Shown: positions 41,757 through 55,185, counted from the stretch's first letter. The stretch: 64,000 nt of DNA from Xiphias gladius (GCF_016859285.1 NC_053414.1:11058017-11122016), one strand, 5' to 3'. The notes: a model not told the origin generated them from the sequence alone. A program made the numbers and translations.

Positions 41757-42609
41757 TGTAATCCACCATAGCTTGCTGTTTTTTTTGTTTGTTTCTGTCT
41801 TTTTTTACCACCTATAAATACACAAGGCTCAATATAGTGGGAAGAATTATGTTTAGGTTTTGGCATGGTTTGTGACACACACCACGCCAATCTCTCCCCT
41901 CCGGTGTGTGTGTTTTTTCTCAAAACTTTATTGATTAAAATATATTTTCAGTTTCCATTTGTCCTCATAAAAATGTTTTAAAAAATGCAGGTGGAAGGCA
42001 AAGTCAAAGCTCCTACAACAAAGTAACATAACAAAAATAGTAATAATAATAATAATAACAATAATAGGGCAGGAATAGTAAAGAAAAAAAACACCTAATG
42101 GCAGGTTAATTTCTCATTCTTTTCAAAAATGAAAAAAGATAAATTAAACTTTTTGTTTTATGCAATCTTAATAGCAAAACTGTAATCTCTTGAAGGAAAA
42201 TAGCAAATGTGGCTATTATTTTGTAAATATTTTGCAACTGTTTATAGAGGTAATCTAGATGGTTTTACTCATTTAATAAAAATCCATGTTGGGTAAACAA
42301 ACAATTTATTATAAGTACTTCTTATAAGTACTATAAGTACTTCCTTATCTACTTTTTAAAATGTTAAATGTTTTCTGCATGACTTTAGTACTCATAAAAC
42401 TATTCTCTCAGGTCAACTCTTTAGATATCGGTATCAATTTACTTATCTTAATTGTTTAATGATAACCAATCCTGATGACTTATAACCTCCTTGTCTACTA
42501 CTAGAGAATTTGCATCTGTTCCAGATATTGGGTATAAAGATATTAAAAATTTAAACTACTTCTAGATGGTCTATATATCCCTGATTCATAATGCAATAAT
42601 AATCATATC

Positions 42610-43217
42610 AGTGGTGAAAGACGTATCCAGATCCTCTACTTGTATTTGGAAAAATGCTCCATTAAAAGTTAATGTCCTGTATTTAAATCTTACTTAAGAG
42701 AAAGTACAGAAACATTAACTGCTAAATGAACTTAAAGTATAAAAATTTAACGTACTAATTTGTAGAAAATCAACCCTTGTGACTGACATATTACAATATA
42801 TTATACCATTGTTACTGATGTATCAATGTGTAAGCAGCATTTCACTGTTGTAGCTGCTCAAGGTGAAGCTTGGTGAACTACTTACAGTTGACTAGTTCAG
42901 TCCAGTGGTCTGCAACCTAGGGATCAGACCCCTCCAGAGGGTCACCAGTTCTGACACACATTTCATTTTATGGACTTTTTTGTAAAATATCGGATAATTT
43001 GACCTCCTTGGGCTACGGATAAGTTATTGAAATAAAACCAAGTTCGAACTGCAAACATTTGTTTTCGTCTCATCTTTAAAATTTTGTTGTATTTTATAAA
43101 CTCATCCTGTGTTTTTTAATGCAAAATCTTATCTTAAATGTATCTAATAACTAAGATTGCCTAAGCTAGTAGAGTAAAAAGTACAGTACGTCACTCAGAA
43201 ATGTAGCGGAGTAGAAG
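42610..43217. repeat. Interspersed repeat (CAGTGGTGAAAGACG...) interrupted by the Tc1 element
   Basis: Starts CAGTGGTGAAAGACGTATCC and ends GTAGCGGAGTAGAAGTA at the Tc1 boundary. A related copy at 21420-21600 ends TTATTTTTCCACCACTGG in reverse. The Tc1 element sits in its final TA. Confidence 0.55.
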
Positions 43218-44265
43218 TACACTCACTGTGCACTTTATTAGGAACACCATACTAATACTGGGTAAGGCCTCCCTTTGCTCTCAGAACAGTCTCAGTTCTT
43301 CGTGGCATTGATTGCACAAGATGTTGGACACATTCCTTTGAGATTCTGGTCCATGTTGACATGATTGCATCACATCATTTCTGAAGATTTGCAGCTGCAC
43401 ATTCATGCTGGGAATTTCCTGTTCCACCACATCTCAAAGGTGTTGTATTGGACTCAGATCTGGTTGACTGGGGAGGCCACTGAAGTTCACTGAACTCACT
43501 GAAACTCGGTGAGACAACTTTTTGCCCCATGACATGGTGCACTATCATGCTGGAAGTAGCCATTAGAAGATGGTAAACTGTGGCCATAAAGGGCTGCACA
43601 TGGTCAACAACAATAGCCAGACGCGCTGTGGCATTCAAACCATGATGGATTGGTATTAAGAGGCCCAAAGTGTGTCGAGAAAACATTCCCCACACCATAA
43701 CATCACCACCAGCAGCCTAGACTGTTGACACAAGGCTGGTTGGATCCAGGGATTCAAGCTGTTGAAACCAAGTTCTGACCTTACCATCTACGTACCTCAG
43801 CAGCCCCAGTTTTGGTGAGCCTGTGCCCACTGCAGCCTCAGATTTCTGTTCTTGGATGACAGGGGTGGAACCCAACATGGTCTTCTGCTGTTGTAGTCCA
43901 TCAACCTCAAAGTTTGACGTGTTGTTCATTCTGAGATTCTTCTCTGCTCACCACAGTTATAAAGAGCGGTTATCTGAGTTACTGCAGCATTTCTGTCTGC
44001 TCCAATCAGTCTGGCCATGCTCCTCTGACCTCTCTCATCAAAAAGGTGTTTCAGCCCCACAGAACTGCTGTTGCTGTCGTGTGTGAAAACCAAAGGAAAT
44101 CAGCTGTTTTTCAGAAATACTCAAACCAGCCCGTCTGGCACCAACAATCGTGCCACCGTCAAAGTCACTGACGTCACATTTTCCCCAATTCTGATGTTTG
44201 ATGTGATATTAACCGAAGCTCCTGACCTGTATCTGCATGATCTGCTGCCTCACGATTGGCTTTAT
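43218..44265 (-). mobile_element. Degenerate Tc1-like DNA transposon (minus orientation)
   Basis: It starts at a TA followed by the terminal repeat CACTCACTGTGCACTTTATT, and the interior carries the usual Tc1-type transposase on the minus strand. The C-terminal half is at 43375-43698 (VWGMFSRHTLGLLIP, LNATARL, a DHVQPFM segment and LQWPPQS); a middle part is at 43717-43929. The frame shifts several times. The far end stops near 44265 without its terminal repeat, so the copy is truncated and inactive. Confidence 0.85.
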
Positions 44266-44559
44266 TGCAAAGACAAAGAAAGAGGTACATTCTCTTGGAA
44301 TCAATAAGTGAAGTCAGTAATTGTGATAAAACACTTTCCTTACCTTATGAATACTGTATACCCAATAAGGCTAGAAAAACACTTCTTAAAATTCTGCACA
44401 ACATAGACCCCACTAATGTTTTAACTCAATACTTTGTTGATATTGATCATTCACTCATTTATCTTACAGTTGACATTCTACTGCAAAATTTGGGGCTTAC
44501 GTTTCTTACGTGACTTTTAGCTTTATTATCCAAACACACCTGGGAGCATGTTATTACAT

Positions 44560-45080
44560 CACATGCGAGCGCCCACTTGCAAACAAAAACGTGTCATCAT
44601 CATGTGGCGACACCAGTCGGTGGAGAGTCAGGAGACGAGCGAAGCTGGCGGTTGTCGAGGAGGCTGTGAACGGCAAAAATTTGGTCTTCGTGGATGTGTT
44701 TTCGCTCTTGTAATGGTTGGAGGCCATCATACGGCGCCCAGCGAAGGAACAGACTCAAAGGGTGGACGGACACGGGCGTCATTTTGGCAGAGCGGCTCAC
44801 GTTAGCGGTGTTTTAAGCTCCTAGCCAGTTAGCATTACCCGAGCTCGGCTTGTAGAGGCTAGTTAGCTGATGTTGCTAACGCGGTAGCTCCTGGTAGCTG
44901 GGTGCAAACACTCACTGCTGCAGGTGGGAAACCAAGAGACGACGCAGGAGCGTATTATACCTCACCGGAGGCTCCAGCGTTAGCCTCATCAAGCTCCATA
45001 GGATATCGGTTTGCAGACACGACCCGAAGGAGCAACCGGCGGAGGCCTGCCGCCTTTGTCCAGCCTAACATTTCTGAGGT
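44560..45080 (+). promoter_or_regulatory. CpG-rich promoter with probable first exon of a + strand gene (fbxw7 suspected)
   Basis: CpG dinucleotides are dense here against an AT-rich background, and the block ends in a good donor (TTTCTGAG|gtaaac at 45080/45081). No convincing start codon or known protein is visible, so this looks like an untranslated first exon. In mammals the gene after TMEM154 in the same orientation is FBXW7, which has a long 5' region with very large introns. That is the only reason for naming it. The start of transcription cannot be placed. Confidence 0.45.
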
Positions 45081-45796
45081 AAACACAGTGTAAAACCAAA
45101 AAGTGCAACTGTGTAACAACTGTGAAATATTGCAGTACAGTGATGTACCGGTGGAAAAGGGGCCTAGCATTAGCAGGCTAACACGTAGCTCGTTGGTTAG
45201 CCGAGTTAGCATTGCTAGCGCTGATGTGGAGCTTTTTATCGATCTGAAAGAAGTTAAAGTCGGCTCATTTAACTCGCTGTAGCTGAACACACCGTGTGGT
45301 AATGTTAGCTGCACAAATGAACGCTGGCAGAGTTTGTTTAACCGTGCTGGATCAATCGGGTTGCTAACACTGAGCCTTTTAAACAAACTGCACAAACTGA
45401 GCTATGTGCTGCAAAGTGCGAGGAGTTTAATGCCCATGCAACACCTTAATAAAAAACAAAATATGCTTGGATTTGTGTAATTTGGCCATAGTATGCAAAA
45501 GAATCGTGTAGGCGTGATTTAGCAAGTGAATTATCTGCAATTTCCTCAGCTGTTCAGGGGATAATGTCTCATATGCAGGCTGTCCCCTTGCGAAGTTAAT
45601 TTATGTCTCAGTTATGTGGCTTACTTACATAAATCCAATTTCCAGGATAATATCAATCAGCACTGTTTATGGGTTGTTCAGAGATTTGAGATTTAGGAAG
45701 ACAGTGGGATTACACAAACTGCTCTGATTTTGCAAATTACAGGCGTAACATTGTTCTTTCAAAGAAGAGCTAGTTCTGTTTTAGTTTAAGCAACAT

Positions 45797-46050
45797 TACA
45801 TTGACCGGTTTATTAGGTACACATAGTTCAAATTAATGCAGTCTAGTAACCAGCCCTGCAAACAATCCCCACCTTTTGCAAATGTTTTATTGATACATTT
45901 TGGAGGCTGTTGTCTGTGGTGGTGTTAATTTATATTGTGTTGTAATAAGGGGTGTTTCTCATGTTTAATCTGCTTGCTTTGATGTTAAGAGGGTGGAAAA
46001 AATACTGGAGAAGCCCGTGTCCCTTATAGACTGGCAACTGACTGTATATT
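45797..46050. mobile_element. MITE family B, copy 4 (internally deleted)
   Basis: The left end reads TTGACCGGTTTATTAGGTAC, followed by the family motif AATGCAGTCTAGTAACCAGC. The right end is GACTGGCAACTGACTGTA. It lies 0.7 kb after the putative first exon. Confidence 0.6.
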
Positions 46051-46104
46051 TAGTCAGGAATTATCTATACCCACTGAACACACTGAGGTAATGTTCGTCT
46101 GGTT

Positions 46105-46440
46105 CTGCTATGACAGGCATATGATGTTTACAGAACTATTTTGATAATCAGTTATTCACTTCAGTCATTTTTTTTTTTTTTTGAGCTAAAATAGTGAAAA
46201 AGCCAAATATTGGAAGATTTCAGACTCCTAAAGAAACATTTGCTGCTTTTCTTTGTCATATAATTGTAATAAACAATTTGTTTTTGTTTTTTTTAACTTC
46301 TGGTTGAACAAAACATGTTATTTGAAGACGTCACCTTCAGCTCAGTGAAATCTTTGACAACTTTTTGATGTTTCATCAATCGAAAAAATAATTGGCAAAT
46401 GAATCATTTATAAACATAATTGTTAGTTACAGCCCTAGAA
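46105..46440 (+). repeat. Same old repeat family, copy 3
   Basis: Contains GAACAAAACATGTTATTTGA and AGACGTCACCTTCAGCTCAG, and ends TTAGTTACAGCCCTA. Confidence 0.6.
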
Positions 46441-49400
46441 CACAGAGAAACATGGTTATTTAGCTGTCAGTATAGATGATTGCATTTATTTGACTCCTTG
46501 AGTACTCCAGGTAGTATATTCAGGTCTTTGAAAACTTTCTGAAAAGGGTTCCAAAAGGTTTCAGACTCCAGGATATGATGTTTACATGTGCTGCACACAA
46601 CCAGGACAAAACTACTGGGGCGCACTCACTTTCAACCTGAGTGTTTCCCCGTCCCTTCATGTTTGATTAGCCAAATTCGTGGGCATATATTTACAGACTC
46701 AAGTCTTGGAACTGATCATTACACATTACTGCTAAACAAAAGGGTTACATAGAAGTACATAACATAAGTAACAAAGTTTCAGTTTCACTTCTCTCTACGC
46801 CCTAATTCTCTCAGTTGACCATATGGTCTCTTTGTCTTGTGCTGTTTTTCTAGTCTGGAAGTCAGTTTAATTGAACTTAAACGTCACTAACATTGAAATA
46901 AAAGGTTAGGATAAGGGTTGACACCTTTTCACGAAAGTGTTGTTAAACCCAGGTCAGCTTGAGAGCTGTGAGGGCAGGTCAGATGACATACTTTGACTGA
47001 TGAAAATGCACAGCCAACACAGGTTGTCCTATCCATTTTTTTTTCTGTACAGATGAAAATGTAACAGAATAATAGTTATTTTTCCTCTGCCTAACAGCAG
47101 GAGAGCTGTTAGCGCTCTGGACAGGACTAACTTCCCTGCCATCAGCAGCAAAGCTGCTAGCATCCTTGCCACTGTTGCCAGATTGCGTGCGTTTAAAAAT
47201 GCTGATATTCTGGCCTAACTTTCGGACATTTGGGGTCGACCTCTGTCCATCTTTGATTGCAGAGGGACTTGTAACACTTGTTGGAAAGCTTTTATTGCAC
47301 TTAACATAATGAGTTGTCAACCTGTCTTCCTCTGGTCAGCTCTGTATGTGCGTGGGAAGGGACTAAGACACAAAAAACTGAAAGCAGAGGAGAGAAATGG
47401 GACCATAAATGACAGCAAAACGCAGAGACTCTTACACTGAGCTGAAATGAAATGAGTGCACATAAATTAGGTAAATAACACTGACCTATATCACTGTTGG
47501 TTTGAAAGGGGTTATAAACTAGAGGCACTTATTTCCTCTCAAGGAGAATACAACTGCTTCTCCACCCTACCTGTGTGTTAACTGCATTCACTTGACCTGT
47601 TGAGTCTGTCCTTGATGAGATAGTGAGGATAAACAACTATCTCCAGGTCCAGAAGCCAAGACGGAAAACCTGTATCTTTGATCAAGGACTGAATTTTCTT
47701 TTGGCCAGATAACATGACATGAAGCCATCTGTGTATTTGATGTCATAGGCTGTGATCCCACGATGACAGAGAACATACAGGTAACACCTCCAATAACCCC
47801 AACATACCTCAAGAACTTGTAAAAGTCCTCACTAGATGAGAAGTTAGCCTGTGAATTGTCTTTGAAAAATCTCTTGAAAATCTGTAGCATGAATGTTTTT
47901 ATTAATTTGCAGGGACTGGAACTGTTAACTGTGGGTGTCTTCATGTTCAGTATGAAGGTTGTAATAAGCAGGAAAGGAAACAGTATTTAAGTAGTAAGTA
48001 ACAGATCATGCTTTCTGTCAGTTGTCTTTTGTATTTTGGCCAGTGTCTTTAAGAATAATGTTGTCAGATAAGAGTTTTGCCTTGTATACAACATCTTCAG
48101 GTCAAGAAATTGTGAAAATGTTTTTATTCACCGGTATTATAAAAGCGCAACTATGGAGGAGGTTTTCTTTTATGCACAAGATCAATGTAATGCAGAGAGC
48201 CTAACCACAGAATCCAACTGTTTACACACTGTAAATAGATAGTTGCTTTATTATTTACTTATCAAATTACAAATGCATCTATTTTAACAAAGTTTTTCCT
48301 ACATAGATTATTTAAAAAAAACACTTTCTGCATAAAGAGTTAAAAACACATAGCATTAAGTCAACATCTCTCTGACACTGTGTAAACAAAAGCTTAACAC
48401 AAGAAGATTAAAGGTAGGATGTATTTCAGTGCTCTTGTATTGGGTTGTGTAGGTGTTGTTAGTTTTCTGGTATTTTAGTTTAAATATTAAGCACCTTGCT
48501 GTTTTAAAAATTGCACTGGGTGGCTTTTGTGTAATAGATGAAATGGTCTGGACAGCCCGCAACATTTGCTTTTGTTGAATTTTGATATTGTGGTTTTTAT
48601 CAGCTCTGACAACCTACCTTGCTTATGTTACAAAGAAAACTGTACTGACTCTTCAACAAAATGTGGGAAAAAAAGTTTAGTTCTTATGCATCATAATTGG
48701 TACGGCTGGATATCAGATGAGTCTATATATGAATGTAAAGTCTTAACATTGTGTCTCCAGTAAGGTGCCGTATATGTATGGATTTCCTTAAAATACATTA
48801 TAGAAGAGATCCATTGAGGACACCATGTTAGTCAGTCTTTGGAAATTAGTCTGTTGAATTTGATTTAAGCCCAACAGAAAAGAACCACTTTGTTTTCTGT
48901 GAAGCTCATTTGAAAATCACTGTGAACATGCACAGTAAGACTATGTGCATTAGTAGGACTGTTAATTGACCACAACTTTGGGATTTTTTTGTGGAAAATC
49001 TGGAAATTTTGAATTAAACCGAAGTTTACTGTAAGTGTGGGGATATTTGCCATTGATTTGAAGTCAAATATCGGTGCTGCATGGCATTACACGGTCATTA
49101 CTCAGCACTGTTGGTATGGTCATGGTCCAGTAATTGACTACTTTGCATCCTGTCATAAAGGCTTTACATCGAGAATTTTCCAAGATAAGGGACTGATGAT
49201 TACACAGTGTATGGTTTAAAAATGCAGGAATGTTTCTGGTATGATGGATATTTTACAACAAACATCTCCAAGATAAAGGAGTCATGCTTACAGATTGTAT
49301 GGCTAATGCTACGACCCATGGAGCCACGGTCATTAAAAAGCCAGGCTGCAGAATAGATGAACTACACAAATAATAAGCAGATATGGACATTTTGTAAATG

Positions 49401-52400
49401 AGGATATTAATTTAGTTTTTCGTTGGGTGTAGGATTTACCAAAACCAAAAGAGGCATTTTACCGTGTTCAAACTAAGCACCTACAGTTAATGCTACGATT
49501 TAATGTATGTAATTGCGTGGGACGTGTGTGTTCCTCCATCTCTATGGTTGAGGCATTATAAATAGGCGAGGACTAGAGAACGCAAGTATAAAGATATCTC
49601 AGCAATACTGAGACAAGAATGGCATAGTTTCAGTTCACATGGATCAGTGTGATGAAATACCATTTTTCTGGCTGTGATTATTGCTGCAAGGCCTTGGAGA
49701 CTGAGAGATGAGGGGTATCCTAGACTTTGTTTGCAGAAAGCTTCACATTCCACAGTCCTGACTGGTGCTGTGTTACTGACTCCAGGGCCTTCCTAAAACC
49801 ATTCTCATATGGATAGTGAGATTTCCTGGCTTTGAAGCGCGCATTGACAAAACATGAAGGGGGGTACAGTAAGATTAGTAATTAAGCATGTAAATAGTGG
49901 GGCAGTGTACATTCTTAGAGACAAGACTGGTCTTCGTAACTGTACTCTGAACTTCATATAATTAAAAACAATTAGAAGCACATTTGTAACCTATATGCTT
50001 TAGTAAGACTAATAATTACTGAGGACCACTTTTTCACAAAGTTATTTTGTGGAGCTGTGCTAATAAGATATTTCCTGCGGGCAACCACATTAACCCTCTG
50101 AATGTTAACCCAGTTATGAAACATCATGTAATCTTGGGTTATTGAGGAAGTGGGGAAACTGCAACCATGTCAAATGTTTTTTGGATTGCTCCTCTGTTTT
50201 CTTCCAATTTAAGATACTGGTTTTCTTAGTACTGTGGTCCCCGTTATTGGTAACTCAACTTGGGCTTGGGGGGTGTTGGGGAAAAAAAAAAAAAAAACAA
50301 CTTAAAAAAAGTTTAAAAGCCAGACAGCAAATTGTGGAAATTTGCAAGTGGGTCAAACAAATGTCAAAAATTGGAATCATGGCCCACAAGTTTACTTTTT
50401 TTTTTTTTTGGCTGGCTACCATCTTTTAAAACCCTTGTCTTTTCCAAAATGACCTAACTTCAAAATTAACTGTAATGGAAATAAAGTAAGATTGATGGAA
50501 ATAGAGAGCGCCACGACTCACTTCTGTTTGCTGCTCCGATGCTAAATTCATCTAAATGCTGACGCTGGTAGGCTACGGCCTCTTCTATTGCTGTTCATCT
50601 CTTTGGCTAACAGATGCAACTGGTGCACCAGGATTTTATATCTGCAATGGGACTAGGATGCTCAATTTTTATTTCTTTGACTGTGTGGGATGAGTTGACT
50701 TGGAAAGTTGTGATTCGGCTGCAGTTCTACTTGAAACAATGGTCTGCATATTCTGCATTATATTGAACCAGGGATGTTGGGATTATCTGATCGTATGCAC
50801 TAGTCTGCCAGGACACCCCCACACTTGTAGATTTTATACCTTGGTGACACATGGAGTTTTCAAGTTAGGTTCATACAATTCCCCCCAAATTGGTCTCCAT
50901 TTGTGTAGGTGCTTCACATTTGAGTAATTTGTTATTTCATGTGGTCCAGGGCAAGAATTATACCTTCTTTCCAACTAGTGTGCCCCCATGTTAATGCTTT
51001 AATGTAATTACTGCTGTAATTTTGCGCTGTAGTGTAGTTTTCATGTGAATGGACGGTGTAGTAATTCTTCAGCGCCATCCAGTTGTGGGAGGCAAACCAT
51101 GTCAGTACATTTGGAATAAATGTACTGAATGCCTACTAAAGACAAAGGCATATCTGCATCTTAGCTAACTAAGAGCTTAAACCAGTGCCTCAACAGACAG
51201 GACAACTGAGGCAGGATCTGGAATGATGAGACCTGTAGCACATGGTTAGTAGGAGTTTTTTTTAACAAGGGGCTGCAACTAACGTTTCAACATTAAGCAT
51301 TTCTTCATCAGAGTAAGAAGAGGCAGTGGCAATGTAGACGTTTAAGTTTCCTGCCATACACTGGGAGTATATCCAGTCAACAAAGATGGCAGGAACCATC
51401 TGGGTGATGGTGTTGGAGGCAGTGGAAAGGACTAGAAGGATGAGTGCTGAAGAGAGAAGCTTCTGTGCTGAAGTGGAGTTCTTTAGTAATGCAGCGAGTG
51501 CAGTCTGACCAGAATGGGCAGTCTTCCAGGCCTTTTGGGAACCAAAACGCTGTTTAACGAGAGATACTGGTACATTTGGTCAGAGAACAAGAAGATAATG
51601 AGTGATTCGTGACATCGGTTTGATTGAGGGAATTTAGGAATTGATGATTGGTAGTTTGAAGAGTCCAAAGAGGAGAAATGGAAGGGATTGAGGGCACAAG
51701 TTGGGTCTAGTGGTCAAGATGTTTGAGGATTTCTTCCAGGTAGAGAGGCTCTCTAGAGAGAGAGAGAGAGAGTACAAGCCAGTGTTACTGTGTGGGCTTA
51801 GATTGCCAAGTGGTGAAGAGATGATTTAGCTACAGAATTTGAATTTAGACGAGAGACTCAAAGTGGGAAGTGTTATTTGATCCGTCTTGTTAAATAAGTG
51901 CCGCTTTTTGTCATCTTTTTTTTTCCATCCAGTTTAACAAATTCAGACAATCATGGGGTTGTTAAAGACAGATGAGCAAGAGGATGAGAGAAGAGAGGAT
52001 TCAATCCGGAAAGCAGGAAGAAGAGAGAGCAGGAGTGATCAAGGGAATGAAGAATCAAGTGTAGAGACTTGTGATTAAAAAATGGGGAAATGGAGAGATA
52101 AATGAAACAATGTATGAAGAGGAGAAACAAATATTACATGAGCAGGCTTTACAAAAGTCAAGCTTGCTGTAGGTGTTGCGTGTGGGCAGAGGCACTTAAG
52201 AGAAAGTGAGATCAAGGAATGAGGAAATTAAAGGGCTTTTCTGTGGGGAGGTCCAAGTCACCTTGAAGAGAGGGATTCTCTCCCTCTCTCTCTCTCTCTC
52301 GAAAGTCATTAAGTAGGACTGTGGGGCAAGCAAGGACAACAACAGGACAGAAAAAAAAGGTTAGCTGTAAGCAGATCAAACATTTGGATATTACATCACA

Positions 52401-54404
52401 GGGCTTTTCTGATCACACCCTTCTCAGAAGAAACACTCAAGCTCTCTCAAAATCTCCTTGTTTGTGTATTTTACTCCTCTTATCCAGCTAGTTGCAATAG
52501 CAAAAATAACACAGCCCACACAGGTTAAGTAGCTGAGCAGGTAATGACGGACTGATTACCTTGCATACTGAAAGCTTACTTTACTTCAAAATCAGCAACT
52601 TGTTGTTGGGGATGTTACAGGTCATAATAAGGAAATAAGCATCACAAAAAGACTGATCCAAGTTTAAAGGTAACTACTGAAAAATAGCCTGTAAGAGCCA
52701 AAAAAAATTACAAACCTATTATTATGCCTTTTTTAAATTTTATTTTGTAGAATCATATATTGTGTGTGCCCGACGGTCCCTGATGTAGCTGTTGCTTGCC
52801 ACATAGCCACATGAATGTAAGGAATGCTAACATTAGGTTTTACACTCAGTATGAGTATGATGGTTTCATCTCACCTGAGTCAATTTGAAGGTGTGGGAGG
52901 TGTGAATACTTGCTAGTTTAAAACTGGAAAAATACAGTAAACATTGTTATGATGTAGCCTCTGGTCTTATCTCTGACGTACCGTGTCATTTAGACAAACC
53001 TAGCATTTAATGGCTACTGTCACCATTGAAGCATCAGGAAAGAAATCTTAGGTTTGGAGTTGAATACTGAAGGAAAGCTGTGGTGTTGGAAACTTTTTTT
53101 TGGAGGAAAATGTTTTCAGAAATTAGTCAGATAATGTTCTGCAGCATGGAACCTGTGCATATATATATTCATAGAAATAATACTTTACACAGAGTTTTGG
53201 TCTTAATTAGGTTTTATGTAAAGTTTTTAGTGTTATAGTAAAAGTTGTCAGTGTTTTAACATAGTCAAATTTCAATTTGAGACCTCTTCCGGTGTAACTT
53301 CAAATCTGTCTGTCTTCACACCTTCACAAGACATTTAATATCTGTGTGATAATTTACCTGAAAATTTTCATTTATTCACTTTTCATTCCACTTGGTTATC
53401 AACGATACAATACGCTCATACTGTATGTTCCTCTTTCTCTTACAGACTTATTCACTCATGCTCAAGAAGAACTTGGATTTCTTTTCTTTTTTTTTTTTTT
53501 AATTGCATGCTTTCATCGTCTAATTTCTCCATCTGTTATGCTATCATCAATCATGTGATGGTATATTCTATTCTTAGCTTCATTAAAATACTTTCTTAAT
53601 AAGTTCGAATTCACTCCCCGAGTTTTACTGGAAATATACAAGCAACTAAACTAGAGCGTGGGTGTGTTATGCAGTTGTGAATGGCCCTCTGCTCTGTATC
53701 TTTGAGGCACAAGGAACATGTTAATAATTCAGTGCTGTGCCATGTAGCTCTGAGTTGGTTAATTAACACAGAAAGAGGAATCTGTCAGGGTTATCACCCT
53801 GATGTAGACTATAGTGTGAACACTGGGTGACATAGTTCAGGGAAAAGAGGAAGTTGCAGTTTAGGACAAAGAAAAGTTGTATATTATTTTCCAAAATTAC
53901 TCCAAAAGTAGAATACGGATAAGAGTATGGATGTAATTCTTTCTTTTTCCTATGTTAGGAGAGAGACTTTTTTTCCTGATGCTGTCGTGCTGTACAAGCA
54001 CAGTTTCAACAGTTCCAGTATCCTTTCACTCATTATGTTTACATGAACATGTAATGGGACAGTGTTCTTACAAAGAGCAGACCTTGCCTGGTCAGCCAGG
54101 CTCTTTCTACCCTTGCAGATGAAATCTCTGTCCTGGTCACTTTCCTGCGATTAAACTAGAGGTGTAGGTTGTACATAAACACAAACACACATTAACATTA
54201 TAGGCACAGGAGCACAGAGACTAGTTGCTTTATTTTTCAGCAGCAACAGAAAATCCAAATTTTTGTTGAATTTCTCACTGAGTATAGTTCAAATTTGTCA
54301 TTCTGAACTGATGTAGCAATATGTCTAACTCTTGTTTTAATTTTTCAAAATGTGTTAATCTGTTTGAAATTTCGGGAAATACACTTAATCATGTTGTCTT
54401 TTAA

Positions 54405-54785
54405 AGGAAAAGTTTTACTTTCTTACCACCGAGAGACAGGTAAAAAGATCGATAAAACTCATGTCTGTATACTTAATATGAAGCTACAGCCAACAGTTGG
54501 ACATTTTAGTTTAGTTTAGTGTAGCATAAACACTAGAAACAGAGGGAAACAGCTAGCCTGGCTCTGTCCAATGATAACACAATTTGCCTACCAGCACCTC
54601 TTGAGCTCACTAACACATATCTTGTTTGTTTGAATTGTTATAAAAATAGCAAAAATTATCATTTTATCTTTTGGTTTATGTATAGATTCATATTTACCGT
54701 ACAGACATGAGAGTTTTATCGATCTTTTTACCTGTCTCTCGGTGGTACGAAAGGGAAACTTTTCCTTTCAAAGACAACATTTAGT
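54405..54785. mobile_element. Hairpin MITE with about 85-bp inverted arms
   Basis: The left arm (about 54411-54490, containing CACCGAGAGACAGGTAAAAA and GATCGATAAAACTC) recurs as reverse complement at about 54690-54775. The centre has AACAGCTAGCCTGGCTCTGT, a common fish MITE sequence. Confidence 0.75.
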
Positions 54786-54817
54786 TATTAAAACAAATGC
54801 TGGGACTTGCAGTATAC

Positions 54818-55185
54818 CAGTGCTGCAAATAATATTTATTACTGATTAATCTGCTGATTATTTTTTCGATAATCGTCTTTAAAATGTCAAAAAATTGTTC
54901 GAAGCTGCCATTGCAACTTCACAGAGCCGAACGTGACTTCTTCAGATGTTTTGTTTTGTTTTTTTTAACCAGAAGTCTAAAACCCCCCAAATATTCAGTT
55001 TGTTATGATGTATCTGACAAAGAAAAGCAGTAAAGATTCTCATTTGTGAGGCTGCGAATATTTGGCATTATTTCTCTTATGGTTTTTCTTGAGAAATGAC
55101 TAAAATGGTTAATCGTTTATCAGAATACTTACCAATCGACAGAAATATTATCGGTAAGTCTTTCGATCTATCGATTTGTCGATGA
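54818..55185 (-). repeat. Same old repeat family, copy 4 (minus)
   Basis: Starts AGTGCTGCAAATAATA and GATTAATCTGCTGATTATTT. It ends with an ATCGACAGAAATATTATCGG stretch. It abuts the hairpin MITE at 54.4 kb. Confidence 0.55.

Larger units (their letters stand above)
32067..44559. other. tmem154 3' region and intergenic DNA
   Basis: Contains the SINE at 33165, poly(A) signals at 35970, repeats at 36015, 37600, 38735 and 42610, microsatellites at 39724 and 41703, and the Tc1 element at 43218. Open frames here are shadows of repeats. No gene seen. Confidence 0.6.

Noticed and set aside
41457..41923. Open frames with poly-Val/Leu, poly-Gly/Ala and poly-Trp/Cys runs
   Set aside because: All three are translations of the same CAG/CAC repeat in different frames.
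43823..44307. Plus-strand open frames as genes
   Set aside because: Opposite-strand shadows of the degenerate Tc1 transposase.
44902..45093. Coding first exon (SSSIGYRFADTTRRSNRRRP)
   Set aside because: The frame lacks an ATG start and matches no known protein; treated as untranslated.
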